A stretch of 64,000 nt of DNA, taken from contig JAGGNK010008892.1 in assembly GCA_017590115.1 (NCBI GenBank), positions 441,383-505,382 of the forward strand, given 5' to 3'. The position numbers and the translations under genes were made by a program. Source of the stretch: Montifringilla adamsi (taxonomy: Eukaryota > Chordata > Aves > Passeriformes > Passeridae). Below are positions 43,076-56,148 of this stretch, in pieces; the stretch's first letter is position 1, and each line of letters starts with the position of its first letter. The notes below the pieces were generated by a model. It ran no database searches and was not told the origin of the DNA. It saw nothing but the letters and a program-made list of their open reading frames with translations.

Positions 43076-45258
43076 CTGAAAGTAGAAAAAGAAAGAAACA
43101 AAACACTGTTACAGTATTTGAAATAAGTTGGGCTCTATAATGTACAAGTTCAAAGAGATAAAGGTGGATAAAGACAGCCACTGTTGGATCCCAACATACA
43201 AACTATTGCCAAACTTAAATGTTTGCTCACTTTCTTCATATGTAAACTGAAAACATGAAAAAACCCCACATTTAAACAAGAAAGCTTATCAAGAAATACT
43301 TTGAAAGATAAGAATCCATGTGGGTGTACCTACTTAGCACCTAGCCTGCTGAAATTAAGACCCAAGCACCCATCAAAATATGCAAAACAAATGAGCAGAA
43401 GTTTCTATTACAACATCTTTCATTCAGAGGATTTGGACAAGTGGAGTTAAATCAGCTCTAAATGACTAAGAAAAATTCAAGTGACACACAATACTGGTAG
43501 TCTTCTATCCTATTTTTAGCTAATTAAGATTTTACAAAACAGTACCCTTAAAGTGAATTACTCCCTGAAATATTGTATTATTGTTTCTAAAAATCGTGCA
43601 TTTGAGTTGGTTTGATGGCTGATCAGTGCCCTCTTCAGAAGGTTTTCTGTATTGGCTGTGCTGGCAACAAGTAGTCGTAGACCAGAAACTTTTAACACTA
43701 GTCAGATTTTAACTAACTACAAATACACTTACCAGAGACCACGATGCCCTAATTATACATTTAGAAGAACAGATAAACTACACTAACACACAGTTTTACA
43801 GGGTCTGTGCTGTGACTGTTGAAAACTAGCTGTCCATGTCTTTAAGGAGGGCCCACTTAACGCAGGTTGTACATTCACTTTGGAAACAGAGATTTCATAC
43901 CAATTATCACATTAAAAAGAATTCAGCTGTGTATTACAGGATTAAACTGACAAGTTCAATCACATACTTCCTCATCAAGTTTAACATTCTCCTGCAAGTC
44001 CATATAAATTTTTTGCACCCTCAAGTCTAAAACGCATAAAACTAATTCTCTACAGACAATCTTTCCACCACCCTGTACCACTGAAAACTCCTCTTGACAG
44101 GAATAACTTAGTCCTCATGTTTTAGAAACATTACAAATATCTTAAGTATTAGAAATTAGTTTACACTGAAAACTCCTGGCTAAATAATGATGTAAATAAG
44201 ATCTCATAATTGGACATGAAATCCAAATCATCTACATAAACTCACAGAGTGACTTTTAAAAAGAATGAAGAAAATTGCCTTTGCTTCTTTTCACTTCAGG
44301 GACAGTGAAAACTAGACCACTGATAATTTATACTGTACATTCAATGTCTTAGACTCTGTAAACCCTTGAGTGTCAGCTGAATTTGGATAACTCTGCTATG
44401 TCCTTCAGTAATGTGTCCAAACTCTTGAATATAAGGGATGTGGATAAGCTTCTGGCATTTATTTGCCTCATTCAAAAATATTTACTCCATCCAGATAAAC
44501 AAGTTTTAAAATGTTCAGCTTTCTGCTGTTTAAAGCAATTAGTGTTGTGCATTTAACTTGAAACTTAGTATATCGTTCTTTACTATTATTCAGAAATATC
44601 TGTTTGTCTTTTGATCTATAGCATGGGGAATAAAGAAAGTTTATCTTATTCTATTCTCCCACACTGAACTCTAAGTTACTATTAATGAAGACTCCATATT
44701 CTGGCATATGTCCTCAGTTTAAATTTGTTTTAATAGTTTCCAGTAGAGAAATACTATTCTGAGTATGCTCAGCTAACATTTCTGGTTGCAGTGAAGTTAG
44801 AAACAGAAGCTGCTACCTTTTATAGCCATCTGTCCTACTCTTCTGATGAACACTATCAAGGAAAGGACATTCGGATGCTTCTAAAACAGCTCTGTAACAG
44901 CTGCAGACTCCCACAGGAGGCTTCTGTTAATATGGTTGGCTGTGAGTTCTAATACCTACAGTGTTGATGTATGAAAAAATTAAACATTCCCATGTATGGG
45001 GAACTGTGAAGTCCAAGTTAAATGTTGCTAAACTGGTTGCTAAAGACATAAAAATAGAAAAATCAGAAACTGGGGGTATTCTACACAGAATGTATTTCAG
45101 AATGTTAGCTTCTTGATTTTTGAAGGCAGGATGACAGAAAAAACCTGTAATTTGGTATAATGTTCTGCTTAACAAGTGCTCTTGAAAGAAAACCATGACA
45201 TGATAAAAATATACAATATAATAATCAAGATTCTTGCATTCTAAAGAGATTTTGTTAC
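43076..45258 (-). other. RALGAPA1: Intron w9-w10 (2.2 kb)
   Basis: Unique sequence; the ORFs at 43836-44030 and 44927-45196 have no recognisable similarity. Confidence 0.85.
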
Positions 45259-45498
45259 CTGTCGAAAAATCTCAGTTAGAAAATTAACATTGTTTCTTTT
45301 AGAAGAGAAGACTTTCCGGACAATTTCAATATCAGTTAAATGCTCTTCATCAATACTGCAGAGGCTGGAAGAACTTGGTTCTCTCTCTGTTAGAGTACTT
45401 GTATTGGAATGAGATTGTTCTGGTTCTGCATTTCTATCCTGCTTATCAGTACTGTCATTTTTGCTGTCCTCCCTTGAAGCCATGCTAGCAGCTGCTCT
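45259..45498 (-). CDS. RALGAPA1: RALGAPA1 exon w9 (Ser-rich linker)
   Basis: A 240-nt, exactly 80-codon exon starting [20 protein letters not shown], followed by a polar serine-rich segment ([20 protein letters not shown]) and ending in the conserved [20 protein letters not shown]. It is phase 0 on both sides, so skipping would keep the frame. The acceptor follows an A-run on the plus strand (T-run in the transcript); donor gtaaca. The polar first half is probably a flexible, phosphorylatable loop (inference from composition). Confidence 0.96.
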
Positions 45499-45856
45499 CT
45501 GAAAAAAAAATTTTTAAATATTCCATAGTTCACTTTTAGTACAGCAATAAATCAATAGAATTTAAGTATAATTTAAACAGCACAAAGAATTAAAGAACAA
45601 ACAAACAAACAAAAGGACTTACTTCATTTCAAGTCTTGTAATGTCCAGTTGATTAAAAACAAATCACAAAATTTGAAAAAAGAAAGTAGCATTGCAGGTC
45701 CTTTCAAACTGAATTACTAAACATACAATTTGTTTAGAAATTACTGTTTTTTTTAAACTTTTCATTAGTTGTAATTATTGGAGGAGAGCACACTGCTGAC
45801 ATAACAGTTAAACCAAAAACATGAAAACAAATATATTTTTGTGTATTTGGTTTTAC

Positions 45857-46065
45857 CTGAATATTCTTTGGCACATTTTCACCTTCCATCCCAGGAATAT
45901 GAGGTCCTGTATGAGGTTTTGGCTCAAGCCAGAAGGACACCAACCATCGAATGACAATAACACGAGCCTTAATGAAAGGTTCCTTCGTGCAATAGATTGC
46001 CTCATTGGTTTCAGCATCTTTCTTAACTATTACGTAGTGTGGCTTTGGTCTCATTTGTGGTATAT
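45857..46065 (-). CDS. RALGAPA1: RALGAPA1 exon w8
   Basis: A 209-nt exon encoding 70 residues (Asp completed from w7) from [20 protein letters not shown] through [20 protein letters not shown] to [15 protein letters not shown]. It is almost identical to the human protein as remembered; a local difference is ENVPKN where I recall EVLPKN. Donor gtaaaa. Phase 1 in, phase 0 out. Confidence 0.96.
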
Positions 46066-46245
46066 CTGTACGAAAATACAACATCTTAAAAATACAGGCA
46101 GAGAGAAAGATCTGCATAAGAAAGAAATCCTAGAACCATAACCAATACACATGAACTTCCAGAGGTGCAGTTTTGTTGCTTTCACTGTTGCACCACTCAT
46201 TCCAAGATGCACTGGAATGGATGCAACAGAGAAAATGTCAAGAAC

Positions 46246-46275
46246 ATGTAAGACATCAAAATGTAAGACATCAAA
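46246..46275. repeat. 15-bp perfect tandem duplication
   Basis: ATGTAAGACATCAAA is repeated at 46246-46260 and 46261-46275, about 180 bp upstream of the w8 acceptor. Confidence 0.95.
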
Positions 46276-48540
46276 ACACTTGAATTTTCTCCTGAAGGGA
46301 GACAACATGTTAGTCCAAAAGAAACTTATTTCTGCTGTGCAGAACCTTTAATTTTTTATCTGAAAGTGATTTCTATAGCCTTACATTTTTGCTTACATTT
46401 TTTTTCTATGTACGTAAGCATATTTCATTATCTTCAGGTTCTTTCAAACTACGTTATACTCAATATTTGAAGATAAACTTCAGCAAACTCACTTCTTCAA
46501 GTTCTCATTGCAAACAACAAAGTTCCAAGTAGCAAAATAACTGTCAACTAGACTACAAGAAATCTACTTTCATATAAAACTAATATATTGACAAATCCAA
46601 TCATGGCTACAGTGGGAGATATGTAATTCCAAAATGCAAATGCAATAAACACAGCGTCTTCTGGCCCTGCAAAAGGATAAAGATGAATAGAACAGAGAAA
46701 TCCTGCTGCAAAGCCACATGAGCTTTGCAGCTTCACTTAGGGCCCCATTTGCACTGGCTAATTTTGCTGGACTTTGCTGCCAGACCACAGGCACGTACAT
46801 TTTCCTATGACTTAGCTGCAAGATGACTCTGAGGCTTCTATACTGGCTTGTAGGGAATGTAATGAAGGATGCTCAGGGGTACATCAGCTGGCAGGAACTG
46901 TGATTGTCTGGGGACTAGAAATGACAACTCCATTTTCGCCATCCCATGATGGTTCAGAACTGTTTAGCTTTTCTCGTTCTCTACTGCGCTAGAGTCATCG
47001 GTACTCCTGAATCTGCTTCAGAAAAAAACCATGACAGTACTTAACTCAATGTGGATGGAATTAACTTATGTGGTAAAAGCACTACAAAGATGGGGGACGC
47101 ATGGATAACATTTTTTAATTGTGCATTTTTCTGTGACTTAACAGTGCAAAATGTCATTTCTGGGTTTTACAGCCCAAGACATGGTGCAGAGTAGTTCTGC
47201 ATTACCATCATCAATGTGAAGCAGCAATGATACTTTCATGTGCAAATGACATTTCTCTGAAAGTGGTATGCCAACCTACCAGTCCTAGTCCTATAAGGGC
47301 AAATATGAGGTATACTCCAAAACAAAAAGACAGATATTTGTGTGAGGACTGATTATAATATGTGCTGTCAGGACACCCTGATGCTAGTGTTTCAGTATCA
47401 TGATTTCCATCTAGTGACAGCAAAAAAAACCCCAGGAAACTGAAACTGAAACAAACACAAAATAAACAAAAATCCAAACCAACTAACAAAAAGACGGAAG
47501 CATGGAAAAATGATGGTCCTATCCATAAACAGAGTGACAGATTGAACAGAGACGGTTATGTCAGCACTGCCTTAACTCTTCTGTAGCCTGCGGTGCACGA
47601 GCAAGAGAAGGTTTCCATGGTTTTACAGGCCAACCAGAAAGCAGTTAAAGGATACTAATGGTGAGAGTCAAAGAAGATTTTAAAAAGTCACACTGAACAA
47701 TACAAAGGTATTCCCTGACTGTATCTTCTTAATGCAAAGTCAAGAGTTGTTTTAAAGGATTCTGTGTAACTTTGCCAGTTTATGATGACAGAATCCAAGA
47801 GGGACAAATCTGGACAGCAGTGAAGAAATAATCAACTATTGTCTAAGCAATTATATTATGACAGCCTTTTTAAGGCATCTAAAGTGCAACCAGTGTATCT
47901 GCCAGACTGCTGTAAAGATTCACCTGTTACCATTACAAATACACAAGATCCAAACTGAGGATATCCACACTGGTTTATCTCAGTGTCATTTCAAAAGCCA
48001 CATACATAAGTAGTGATAGACCCATCATGATGCTGCTAAACTGAGGAATGTTTCCTGTATGAACTTCAAAACTATATCCACACTTTTCAATGAAAGCATT
48101 ATTTTTAAACCCCATGATTCTTGCGTACCATGTACCTAAGTACATAACAAATGCACAGAATACTCTCTGACAAGTTTACAAATGGTTTATTTACTGCAAA
48201 TAATAAAACCCCAGTACATTGTTTTCATTCTGTGGAAAGCATCAGGTTAGTAAGAAAATTAAAAATTAAGGTATCTTAAACAAGCATGTGTAACAGTACA
48301 ATCTGTGAAAAATGAAGAAATGCCTGGTAGCACAGCATTTAAAGATGGAAAAGTCAGTTCTCTCCAGTATCTACTAGCATTCAGCAGAGCGCAAAGGCTG
48401 CAATACTGGCAGTATTTTCAGAAGAACAGTAAAACATGCAATAAACATGTTTTTGCAGCACACTGTCTCCTCCTTGTTTCATGATAACCTCTCAGAACAT
48501 CCTCTTTCTATAACTTGTTTCAACTGCATTATGTGCTGCA

Positions 48541-48604
48541 GCTGCTTCTCAAATGTATCCTCCGTCCAGCTACTTCTCAAATGTATCCTCATTCCAGCTG
48601 CTTC
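48541..48604. repeat. 28-bp tandem repeat, about 2.3 copies
   Basis: Units 48541-48568 and 48569-48596 share the core CTTCTCAAATGTATCCTC with a few changes, and a third partial copy begins at 48597. It is intronic. Confidence 0.93.
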
Positions 48605-49178
48605 GTGCATTTTCAAATTCTGTCCATCTTGAAAGAAGGTATCAAGTCTTCAGATGAGAACACAGACATAAAACCAAAGCAAAACAGAGCTTGTTAGATG
48701 GACTCAAACAGCACAAGAGTAAATATTCCCTTTCCCCAACTTTCCATTTTTTCTTTCTATTGTGTTTTGGGCTTTCCCCATCCCCTGCCCTTCCCCCTCT
48801 GGGAACCTGATGTGAGCTGATGACAAAAAGAAAAGGAAGCTGAAGGTGCTGGAAGACATACACAGGGTAGAAAGTGAACAGGCTAGCAAAACACAATGCA
48901 TGCCTGTAAGCTTTAACCATGCCTAATTTTTAAGACAATAAAGGGTTCATAAGGAATGAAGAGGTAAAGAGAGCCATACAACAGCCCCCATTAGTGTCTC
49001 CCTGTAAATGAAGGAGCCTATCTAAATGGCTTGGAAATGGCACAGAAAGGCACATTACTATGACAAAAGATGGAATGCCCCTAGAATATTACTGCAGTAT
49101 CTGTAGCTCTTACTAAACAACTTCTAACTCAATCTCAACAGATATTAACAAAAATTTTACAAACAAAATAAACATTAA

Positions 49179-49350
49179 GGCAAAAAAAAAAAAAACAAAA
49201 AACAACCAAACCAAAACATAAAAAAGCAAAAAAAAACCAAACCAAACCAAAACAAAAAAAACCCCAAAAAAACAAAACCAAAACAAAAACAAACTCTACA
49301 CAAAACCAAACCAAACTAAAAAAAAACCAAAAACAAAACAATCCCCCTCA
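49179..49350. repeat. Low-complexity A/C tract
   Basis: About 170 bp dominated by AAAACC and AACCAAACC units, similar in style to the 2216-2370 tract. It is intronic. No coding or RNA gene is seen in it. Confidence 0.95.
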
Positions 49351-50674
49351 AAAAAAAAATCTCATGGGAATTTCTAATGCTGTATTCCTCTTCTAAGTCT
49401 GAAATACTAAAGCCAGAATTTAGAGCCACAATACTTAGCCTTCTTGTAACTGGAATGCTTGGTGCTTGTTGCTGTAGGCAACATACTTATCAGGAAAGCA
49501 ATCTCAGTGCAGTAAACTGTCTCCAGTAAAGCCCTGTATCAATGCTGGCTTACTGAAACTACTGTTCTGATTTGTACCTCACGACTTCTCCTAAATTAAA
49601 CATTACACCAGTAGCACGAGAACTGTTCTTAGTAGCAGGCTCAGTGCCCAAGTTTGCCCTGCCTTCTGCCTCAAGGCTGTAAATTAAGAACAAGCACAGG
49701 ATTATTTTGAAATAGTTTGGGAAGATGCGTGCCAGAGAAGAACATATTTGGGGAGAAAAAAATATTCAACTTACCAATGTTTATGTTGTTTTCATCACTG
49801 TATTGTTCCAAAAGTCCTCATTATAGTTGCTCACTGTGCACAGTCTAAGGCACTCACAGTAATTCTTGGGATCTGTGCACATTTCTTCTTGTTTCTCATT
49901 GTCCTCTTCTTTACTAAGGCCTTGGAAGTTTCTTGTTTACCATTCACAGAAAAACAGAGGACTACAGTAACACTTCTGTGGAAGACTCAATCAAGATCTT
50001 CACAGAAAGAGAAAAACAGCATTTCCATATTTCTTGTTCTGAAGCAACAATCAACAGTAGGTTTGCTTTCTCAGCACCGTTTACTGTCCCTCTTGTAGCT
50101 ATTTTATCACTCAACCTCTTCAGCATCTGTGCAATAATTCTCATTCTACTGTTACTTATGGCTGTATTTATACTGGTTCTTCTCCTGTAGATGAGAAAGT
50201 CCAGTGTTTGTCTTTCCCAAGAGAACATGGCTTTGACACAATCATCTCTCAAATTTTAATAAATGTACATGGACCAGAAGAAGCTAAGACCTTTTCAACA
50301 AACTTCCCCAACAGCCTAATTTTAGAATATGGAATTGTGTCTGGAGACCACTACTCTGGAGAATCCTTCTGAGATGCTGCATGAACAGATAAGAGGAATG
50401 GTGATGTGACTGTATGAATTAAGTGATGAAATGGTAACTTAAAGCCTGTGTACAAGGTATTGTTTTGCAAAGAGGAGTCTTGAATTCTGTTGGCCTACAA
50501 CCAACATGTGTATGGGTGCACGCAAACCTGAGAGAACAAAATCAAGATTTGCAAACAACATTCTGGCTTAAAATGGGCTAAAAGCACGGAGTAAAACTCA
50601 GGTTTGCTTAGAAAACACTGAATATTCCACTCTTTATATGGAAAGATACATTCTAGCACCATCAGCTTTGAAGA

Positions 50675-50720
50675 CTGTGCTAAACCCTAGCATCATTTAG
50701 CATCTGTGCTAAACCCTACT
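50675..50720. repeat. 29-bp period imperfect duplication
   Basis: CTGTGCTAAACCCTA starts at 50675 and again at 50704. Only the first part of the second copy is retained. Confidence 0.85.
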
Positions 50721-51169
50721 GCAAGGTCTTGATAAATAATATGAAGTTGGCACAAAAACCTAACTTTGCCCTTTCAGAAATTTGAACAAGCACTGTATAA
50801 TCCAAACACTATGATTCCGTTCAGATAAAACTAACACACCCAAAGAACAGCACACTAACACCTTTTATTTTTGCAGCAGTGGTTTCTCTTCAGAGCACAA
50901 CTGTTATCAGCAATGGTTACATTAGAGAAAGGTTTTACAAGAACATTTAATTGACTTCATTCAGGTTAACAGAGCAAGATTGACTCTAATGAAAGGGTCA
51001 GAAGCTTCCACAAACAAAGAACTCAAAATCATAAACAGGAATCTTAACATGTCCTTCCTTGGCAAATACTTTTGAAGAATGCCCTTCATGGGCAACACAA
51101 CTCAAACTGAACATTGCTTTGCTATATTGTCTTGTTAAGAGTTAGAAAGCACAATTACTTGTCTCAAAC

Positions 51170-52130
51170 ATTGCTAAGGCCACAGAGGGGAGGAATTTGC
51201 GACAGGAAGGTGCTAATTCCAGGCCTGACCGAGGCAAGATCTGGTTAGCACATCCTGGTTATCACACTCCCTCTGTGACAGACTGTGTGACAAGAAGCAC
51301 CTGCTGATATGCATATCACTGGTCAAAGAAATATCATCCCAAGTTACGGCAAGGCGGCATCTGCGGCCACCAATGGCCACCAAAGCTCCCCCAAACACAC
51401 CCCTGTGGACACCTGGAACCTGGACTGTATATCAGCAGTACTGCTGTCCAGGTGTTAGGACCTAGGGAGAAGTTTACAAAGCTTAGGAAGAATGATGTAT
51501 TAGGAAGAACGATAGTGGATACAAAGAATGCAGAATTTAGGGGCCATAAGAACATTTGGCAGAAGATATGGAAGAAATTATTAAAACCATCTCAGCAATT
51601 CTAATGAAATCAGTTCCAGCTGGGTAAAAGGTAATTCCACACTGCATCACCAACCTAAGAAACCCACCATCCCAAAAGAAGAGAAAGACTGAACAAGCAG
51701 ACTAATTAGCATAAGATGCATTTAACCAATAGAAGATGGAATACTAATTAATAAGAGAACTATATTACTTATTGCCAATAAGCAGAAATTCATTTGTTTC
51801 TAAAATGCACAAATACTGAAAAGATTTGACTGTGGACACAGCACCCCCTTCAGCACAGAACTTACTAACAGATGAACAAACCAGGACCCACACCCCAACA
51901 CCAAGCCCAGGGTGAAGGCCCAACAAGACACCCCTGGATCCATGAGTGGTGACCAGCTTCTGCTTCCACTCTTTCTCTCTCCTTTTCCCTCTCTCCCTCT
52001 CTCTCTGTCCTTTCTTTCCCCATGCAATCAATGTTACAAAAAAAAAAATCAGTACTGTTGAACCAGCATTTGGTCTTGTTGTCACCTTAACTTGGGCAGA
52101 GACATCTCTCACTAATCAGATCATAACATT
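51170..52130 (+). mobile_element. Probable second solo LTR, older or different family
   Basis: A roughly 0.95-kb block of moderate GC content in the 6.1-kb intron between w8 and w7. It looks like an LTR: a CCAAT-like AACCAATAG, a TATA-like segment (CTATATTACT), AATAAGCAG as a weak polyadenylation-like signal, a long pyrimidine tract (51958-52020), and an end segment with CTTAACTTGGGCAGAG. The ends and target-site duplications could not be resolved. No internal coding region flanks it. The family is not recognised, and the orientation is inferred from these signals only. Confidence 0.5.
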
Positions 52131-52171
52131 AGATAAAATGTAATGATTTTATCAGCTGTGTTAACACTTAC

Positions 52172-52310
52172 CAAGTATAGGGTTATACAAGCTGGTCTCC
52201 TTACAGATGTTTGGGAAAATAGAAGGTAAGTAGTATTTCTTAAAATTTGAGAATAAAAATGAAAATCCCTTTTCCTGGTTTTCCTTGTTCTTCCATTCTA
52301 AACTCTTAAC
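52172..52310 (-). CDS. RALGAPA1: RALGAPA1 exon w7
   Basis: A 139-nt exon encoding 46 residues beginning [20 protein letters not shown] and containing the motif [15 protein letters not shown], plus one base of Asp. The gtaagt donor is followed by a 6.1-kb intron. The exon's 3' end is about 40 bp from the LTR-like element at 51170-52130, so that insertion sits very close to this splice donor. Confidence 0.94.
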
Positions 52311-53014
52311 CTTAAAACAAGAATTTGGACAAAGTAAATACCTACAAGTAGAAGAAACAGGTAACTGATGAAAAGCCCTCTTTTTAAGTTATTTCTTTGA
52401 AACAAAATCATATATATTTTAATAAACAGTTTTAGAAAGATGAAACAGAAACTAGCTGGGAAATGTCAATGAAACAAAGACCATTCTCTTCCAAAATATT
52501 GTTTCAAAATGAACTTGAACACATAAAATACTGAAACCAACAGAAATACACTTGCTTTTGCAGTCATCTTGCCAAAGCAGGGAGCATGCCCAAATTGACT
52601 GGTTTTGATGAAACTGATTTTATATTTCAAAATGTTTAATAAAAAAGAGTAACTACCCATGCCATTCAAAATATTTCTTTGACAAATTTTTAGACATTTT
52701 TAGACATTTTGACTTACAAGTGTCCATATAGTCATTATAATAGGTATTTGGAGTCATTTGTGTAATTGGCGACATCAAACAAACATTTTTCTACCACAAG
52801 CAGCAGAAGATACAACTTTGAAGTTCAGTTACACAAATGTACTTTCATGGATTGTGAGTGCTAAGCATTCCTCTTCATGAAATGTTTTCCTACATGGTAA
52901 GTAGTACCAAGCATGGTAAGTGATCCTCAAGAAATACATGAGAATCCATCTTCCTGCAGAGCTAGGTAATCTACCAAATCTATCACAAATAATATAAAGG
53001 AAGACTCCCTTCTC

Positions 53015-53035
53015 TTTTTTTTTTTTTTTTTTTTT
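53015..53035. repeat. Poly-T run of 21
   Basis: Uninterrupted T on the plus strand (poly-A in the transcript), in the w6-w7 intron. It could be the tail of a retroposed sequence on the minus strand, but no recognisable element body is attached. Confidence 0.85.
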
Positions 53036-54258
53036 CCCTTTCCCCTCTACTTCTCCATTTCTTACTCAAAGGCCACAGTTCTATTATGTTTCACTTTCAG
53101 GGCAACAGATGTCTAGAGTGGAATATATATGCATATATTTCACCCCCAATATAACTCAACAGATAGCTGAGATATATATATAAGTTAGTGACACAAAGTC
53201 CTTTATCAGAACTTAGTAACAAAGAACCTTGCAATTATCAGTGGCCTCTAAAGGGACTTCAGAGAACTACTTCAGCACTCATACAGCAAACAAACTCTGT
53301 GACACCTGCCTCAATGACTTATGGGAATTTAAATATAATACTACCAATTTATTACAGAAAAGGCAGTTGTCTTCAAAAATATAAGGGCTATTTTTCTTCA
53401 AAGTAAATAGCCAGCATTCAGCTAACCCTACAGATCACAAGTATGAAGACCTCTATTCAAAGTGGGAGATGCTGGAAGCAATAAAATGAGGCTAGAAATT
53501 ATTCCAGCATGGCAAGTGCACAGAGAAAGATGGATAAAGGGAAGCTATGAAATGTTTAACATATATTTGTACACTGTCCACCTTCTCTAGCAAAACCTGT
53601 CTAAGTGTGAAGAAAAACTTATAGGTACCCAGCTGGGTTCTGAGGGACAAGTCTGACACTGAAGGCAGGACCAGCAACACCTACCATGTCATGCAGCACA
53701 TGACAGCACAGCAGGCTCAGAAGCTGCATGTGCTAACTGGCCCGCAAATCAATTACGTAACATGTAACAGCTCAGCCACAGTTTTTGACAGAAGATGTTG
53801 CTATGCCCCATACTGGCTGAGATCATGGAATTGTCAAACTCCAAAGGGAAGAACATGATGTGTTCGAGTTGCACACCATGGACTAAATACTCATTCAACT
53901 CTTCATTTTCTGCACACAGTTGATCCACTGGTTGAAGGCAACTGGACAGGGAAGGGAAGATGAAAATGAGAAGGGAGCTGAAATCAGTATTGCTAGAAGT
54001 GACTGACAAATCTTGTTTTGCCTCCGTGCTACAATCTGATGGAAGATCCTCTGGCAAAAGATCTAGGAATCTTCAGACAGAAGACAAGGGAATATTTTTC
54101 TAGAAGAATTTGCTATTTATAAAAAAGGGAGTGGCAAGGAAGGATTCTTCAAAACATTTTTATATGCATTTGCAGTGCTGCAAGTAAAAAACTTACTGTA
54201 AAGAACAAAGAGGTGTAAATTGTTTCACACTTGTTTGCTTGAAAACTATGGAACGTAC

Positions 54259-54374
54259 CTGAATTACCATGTACTTCAAAAGTGCTTCTAAAAAATAGCT
54301 TGTTAAATCTTCTTGTCCTTTATCTCCTGATTGCGGAGGAACAAGTGGAGTGATTTCTTCTATAGTCACTTGAG
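54259..54374 (-). CDS. RALGAPA1: RALGAPA1 exon w6
   Basis: A 116-nt exon that completes Thr and encodes 38 residues from [20 protein letters not shown] through [18 protein letters not shown]. It has a tag acceptor and a gtacgt donor; phase 1 in, phase 0 out. A short Pro/Gly linker is followed by a predicted amphipathic helix. Confidence 0.95.
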
Positions 54375-55970
54375 CTATTTAAAGAAAAAAGAGAAGTACA
54401 TTTAACATTTAGACCGTTTCTTCTCATGCGCAAACATCTATGAAGTTATGAAAGTAGAAATGCACTGCAGCAGCAGAGACAGTCACAGGTAAAACAGTCC
54501 ACCCATAGATTAATGAAAATCAGGAAATTTTAACTTCTAAACCACCATGGATCTAATTTCTTACATATATATAAAAAGCACAGCAGACAATAAGTAGGTA
54601 TTCTCTATGCACTTTTAGAACCTACCTGCCAACCCCAAATTTTTAAAAAATTTTTTAAAATTTTGTTTGGAATTTACGCAAACAATAGTGTAACACCTGT
54701 GCTACACAAATGCCAAATCTTTATATCTTTCACCATTTTCCCATTTAGCAGTTGATCAGTTACATTTCCTTTAAGTTTTACTATCTGTATCCTTCTTTGC
54801 CTCTGCAGTAAAGCTAGTTCAGAGTCGATTTTTCTCCTGCTCCTGTAGTTAGATGTTCACATTTCAATCTTTGCACTCTGAATTTCTTTGCACTCCGAAT
54901 TTCACAAGATAACTCAAAAAGGGCTTAAGTGGGTAGCAAAATTTTACTTGCAGAGCTATTCTGCCATGAAATTTGTCTGGTGTGTTCCAGCAAATTTAAT
55001 TACTAGTCATGGAGATACTGCTTTCCTCTACAAGCAATAAAATACTCAAATACTAAGAGAAGATGGAAAGAAGGCAAATCACAACATTCAGGGGAAAAAG
55101 CATTCAAGTTTTTAGTCCTATTTATGTGAATGCACAGTTTGCACTTACATTCAAAGACACCATTCAATTGCAAATCATTAATAAATGAGCTTCAAATCCC
55201 ACTATCAAGAATAAATTGAGTTAGGAGGCACTTTAATACTAGAGTGTACAAAGGAAAAACTGTCCTAAGAATCACCTTAAGAGAAAAATCATCCTCACTC
55301 TATTGATTAGAGCCAAAATAATTACCTTACCATTAAAAAAAAACCAAACAAACAAAACCCCAGAAAGTATAAAAACCTCATCTCAGAATGGTCAAGCTTT
55401 TCCACTCATGCAAACCTTTTAAGACCTCAAGTTTTGCAATTTACAAGGTCTGTTTCTTTTTGAAGGTTCTAAGTTGCAAGAACGTGACACCTTTAATTAC
55501 CTGGTCATACACAGACACATTTGTCCTTACACACTGGCCTAACAACCACCCATTCTCTTGAAGGGCACACCAAAAACATCTTTGCACAGCCTGCTCCCTG
55601 GAGGATGAACAGAGCCAGTGCAAGTGTACAGCACAAGGAGAATTCACCTGTGCAAGTTTGCAGTAAATGCAGGATCCTCTTGCAATTTTTAAGAATTACA
55701 CACAATTGGTCAGTTTATTTTCACCACTATGCATTAAGCTACAATAACCAACCTGGAGGGAAAAACCCCAACAACCACAAAAAACAACTAATTCTGAACA
55801 ACAACGAAAAAGACAGAAATTGCTACAGAAGACCTGACAAACTACTAAGAAACTCATCTCAGCTCCATTATCTCCCTGGGTATGTATGTGTATCAGTTAC
55901 TTCAACCTCCATCGTCTGTGACAAGATTTGAATTATGTTGAGGATTGAGTAATATTAACAAATTACTTAC

Positions 55971-56148
55971 TTTCTTGGACATTAAGGGGAGGGTTAATGA
56001 GATTATCTAGTGTTCGGGGGCCATATTCAGACTGTGGTGATGAAAATCCAGGAATCAAGCAAGAAAACATCCATAATTGTTCTCTACTACAGTTATTTTG
56101 AAGTGCTTGCAGCCACAAAAGAAAGAGACGCACACCCTCTCGACGTAT
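55971..56148 (-). CDS. RALGAPA1: RALGAPA1 exon w5
   Basis: A 178-nt exon encoding 59 residues from [20 protein letters not shown] through [15 protein letters not shown] to the conserved ending [11 protein letters not shown], plus one base of the next Thr codon. It has a strong gtaagt donor. This is one of the best-conserved parts of the N-terminal region and a clear RALGAPA family signature. Phase 0 in, phase 1 out. Confidence 0.96.

Larger units (their letters stand above)
46066..52171 (-). other. RALGAPA1: Intron w7-w8 (6.1 kb)
   Basis: Contains the LTR-like element (51170-52130), the A/C tract (49179-49350) and several tandem duplications (46246, 48541, 50675). No additional exon recognised. 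Confidence 0.88.
52311..55970 (-). other. RALGAPA1: Introns w6-w7 (1.9 kb) and w5-w6 (1.6 kb)
   Basis: Contains the T21 run (53015-53035), a 10-bp tandem (TAGACATTTT at 52691-52710) and a short A/C stretch near 55334-55362. Exon w6 (54259-54374) lies between them. Confidence 0.85.

Noticed and set aside
51213..52143. ORFs in the LTR-like element
   Set aside because: Short, overlapping on both strands, and not recognisable as retroviral genes.
53015..53035. T21 run as the tail of a processed pseudogene
   Set aside because: No adjacent sequence resembles a known transcript and no flanking duplication is visible.
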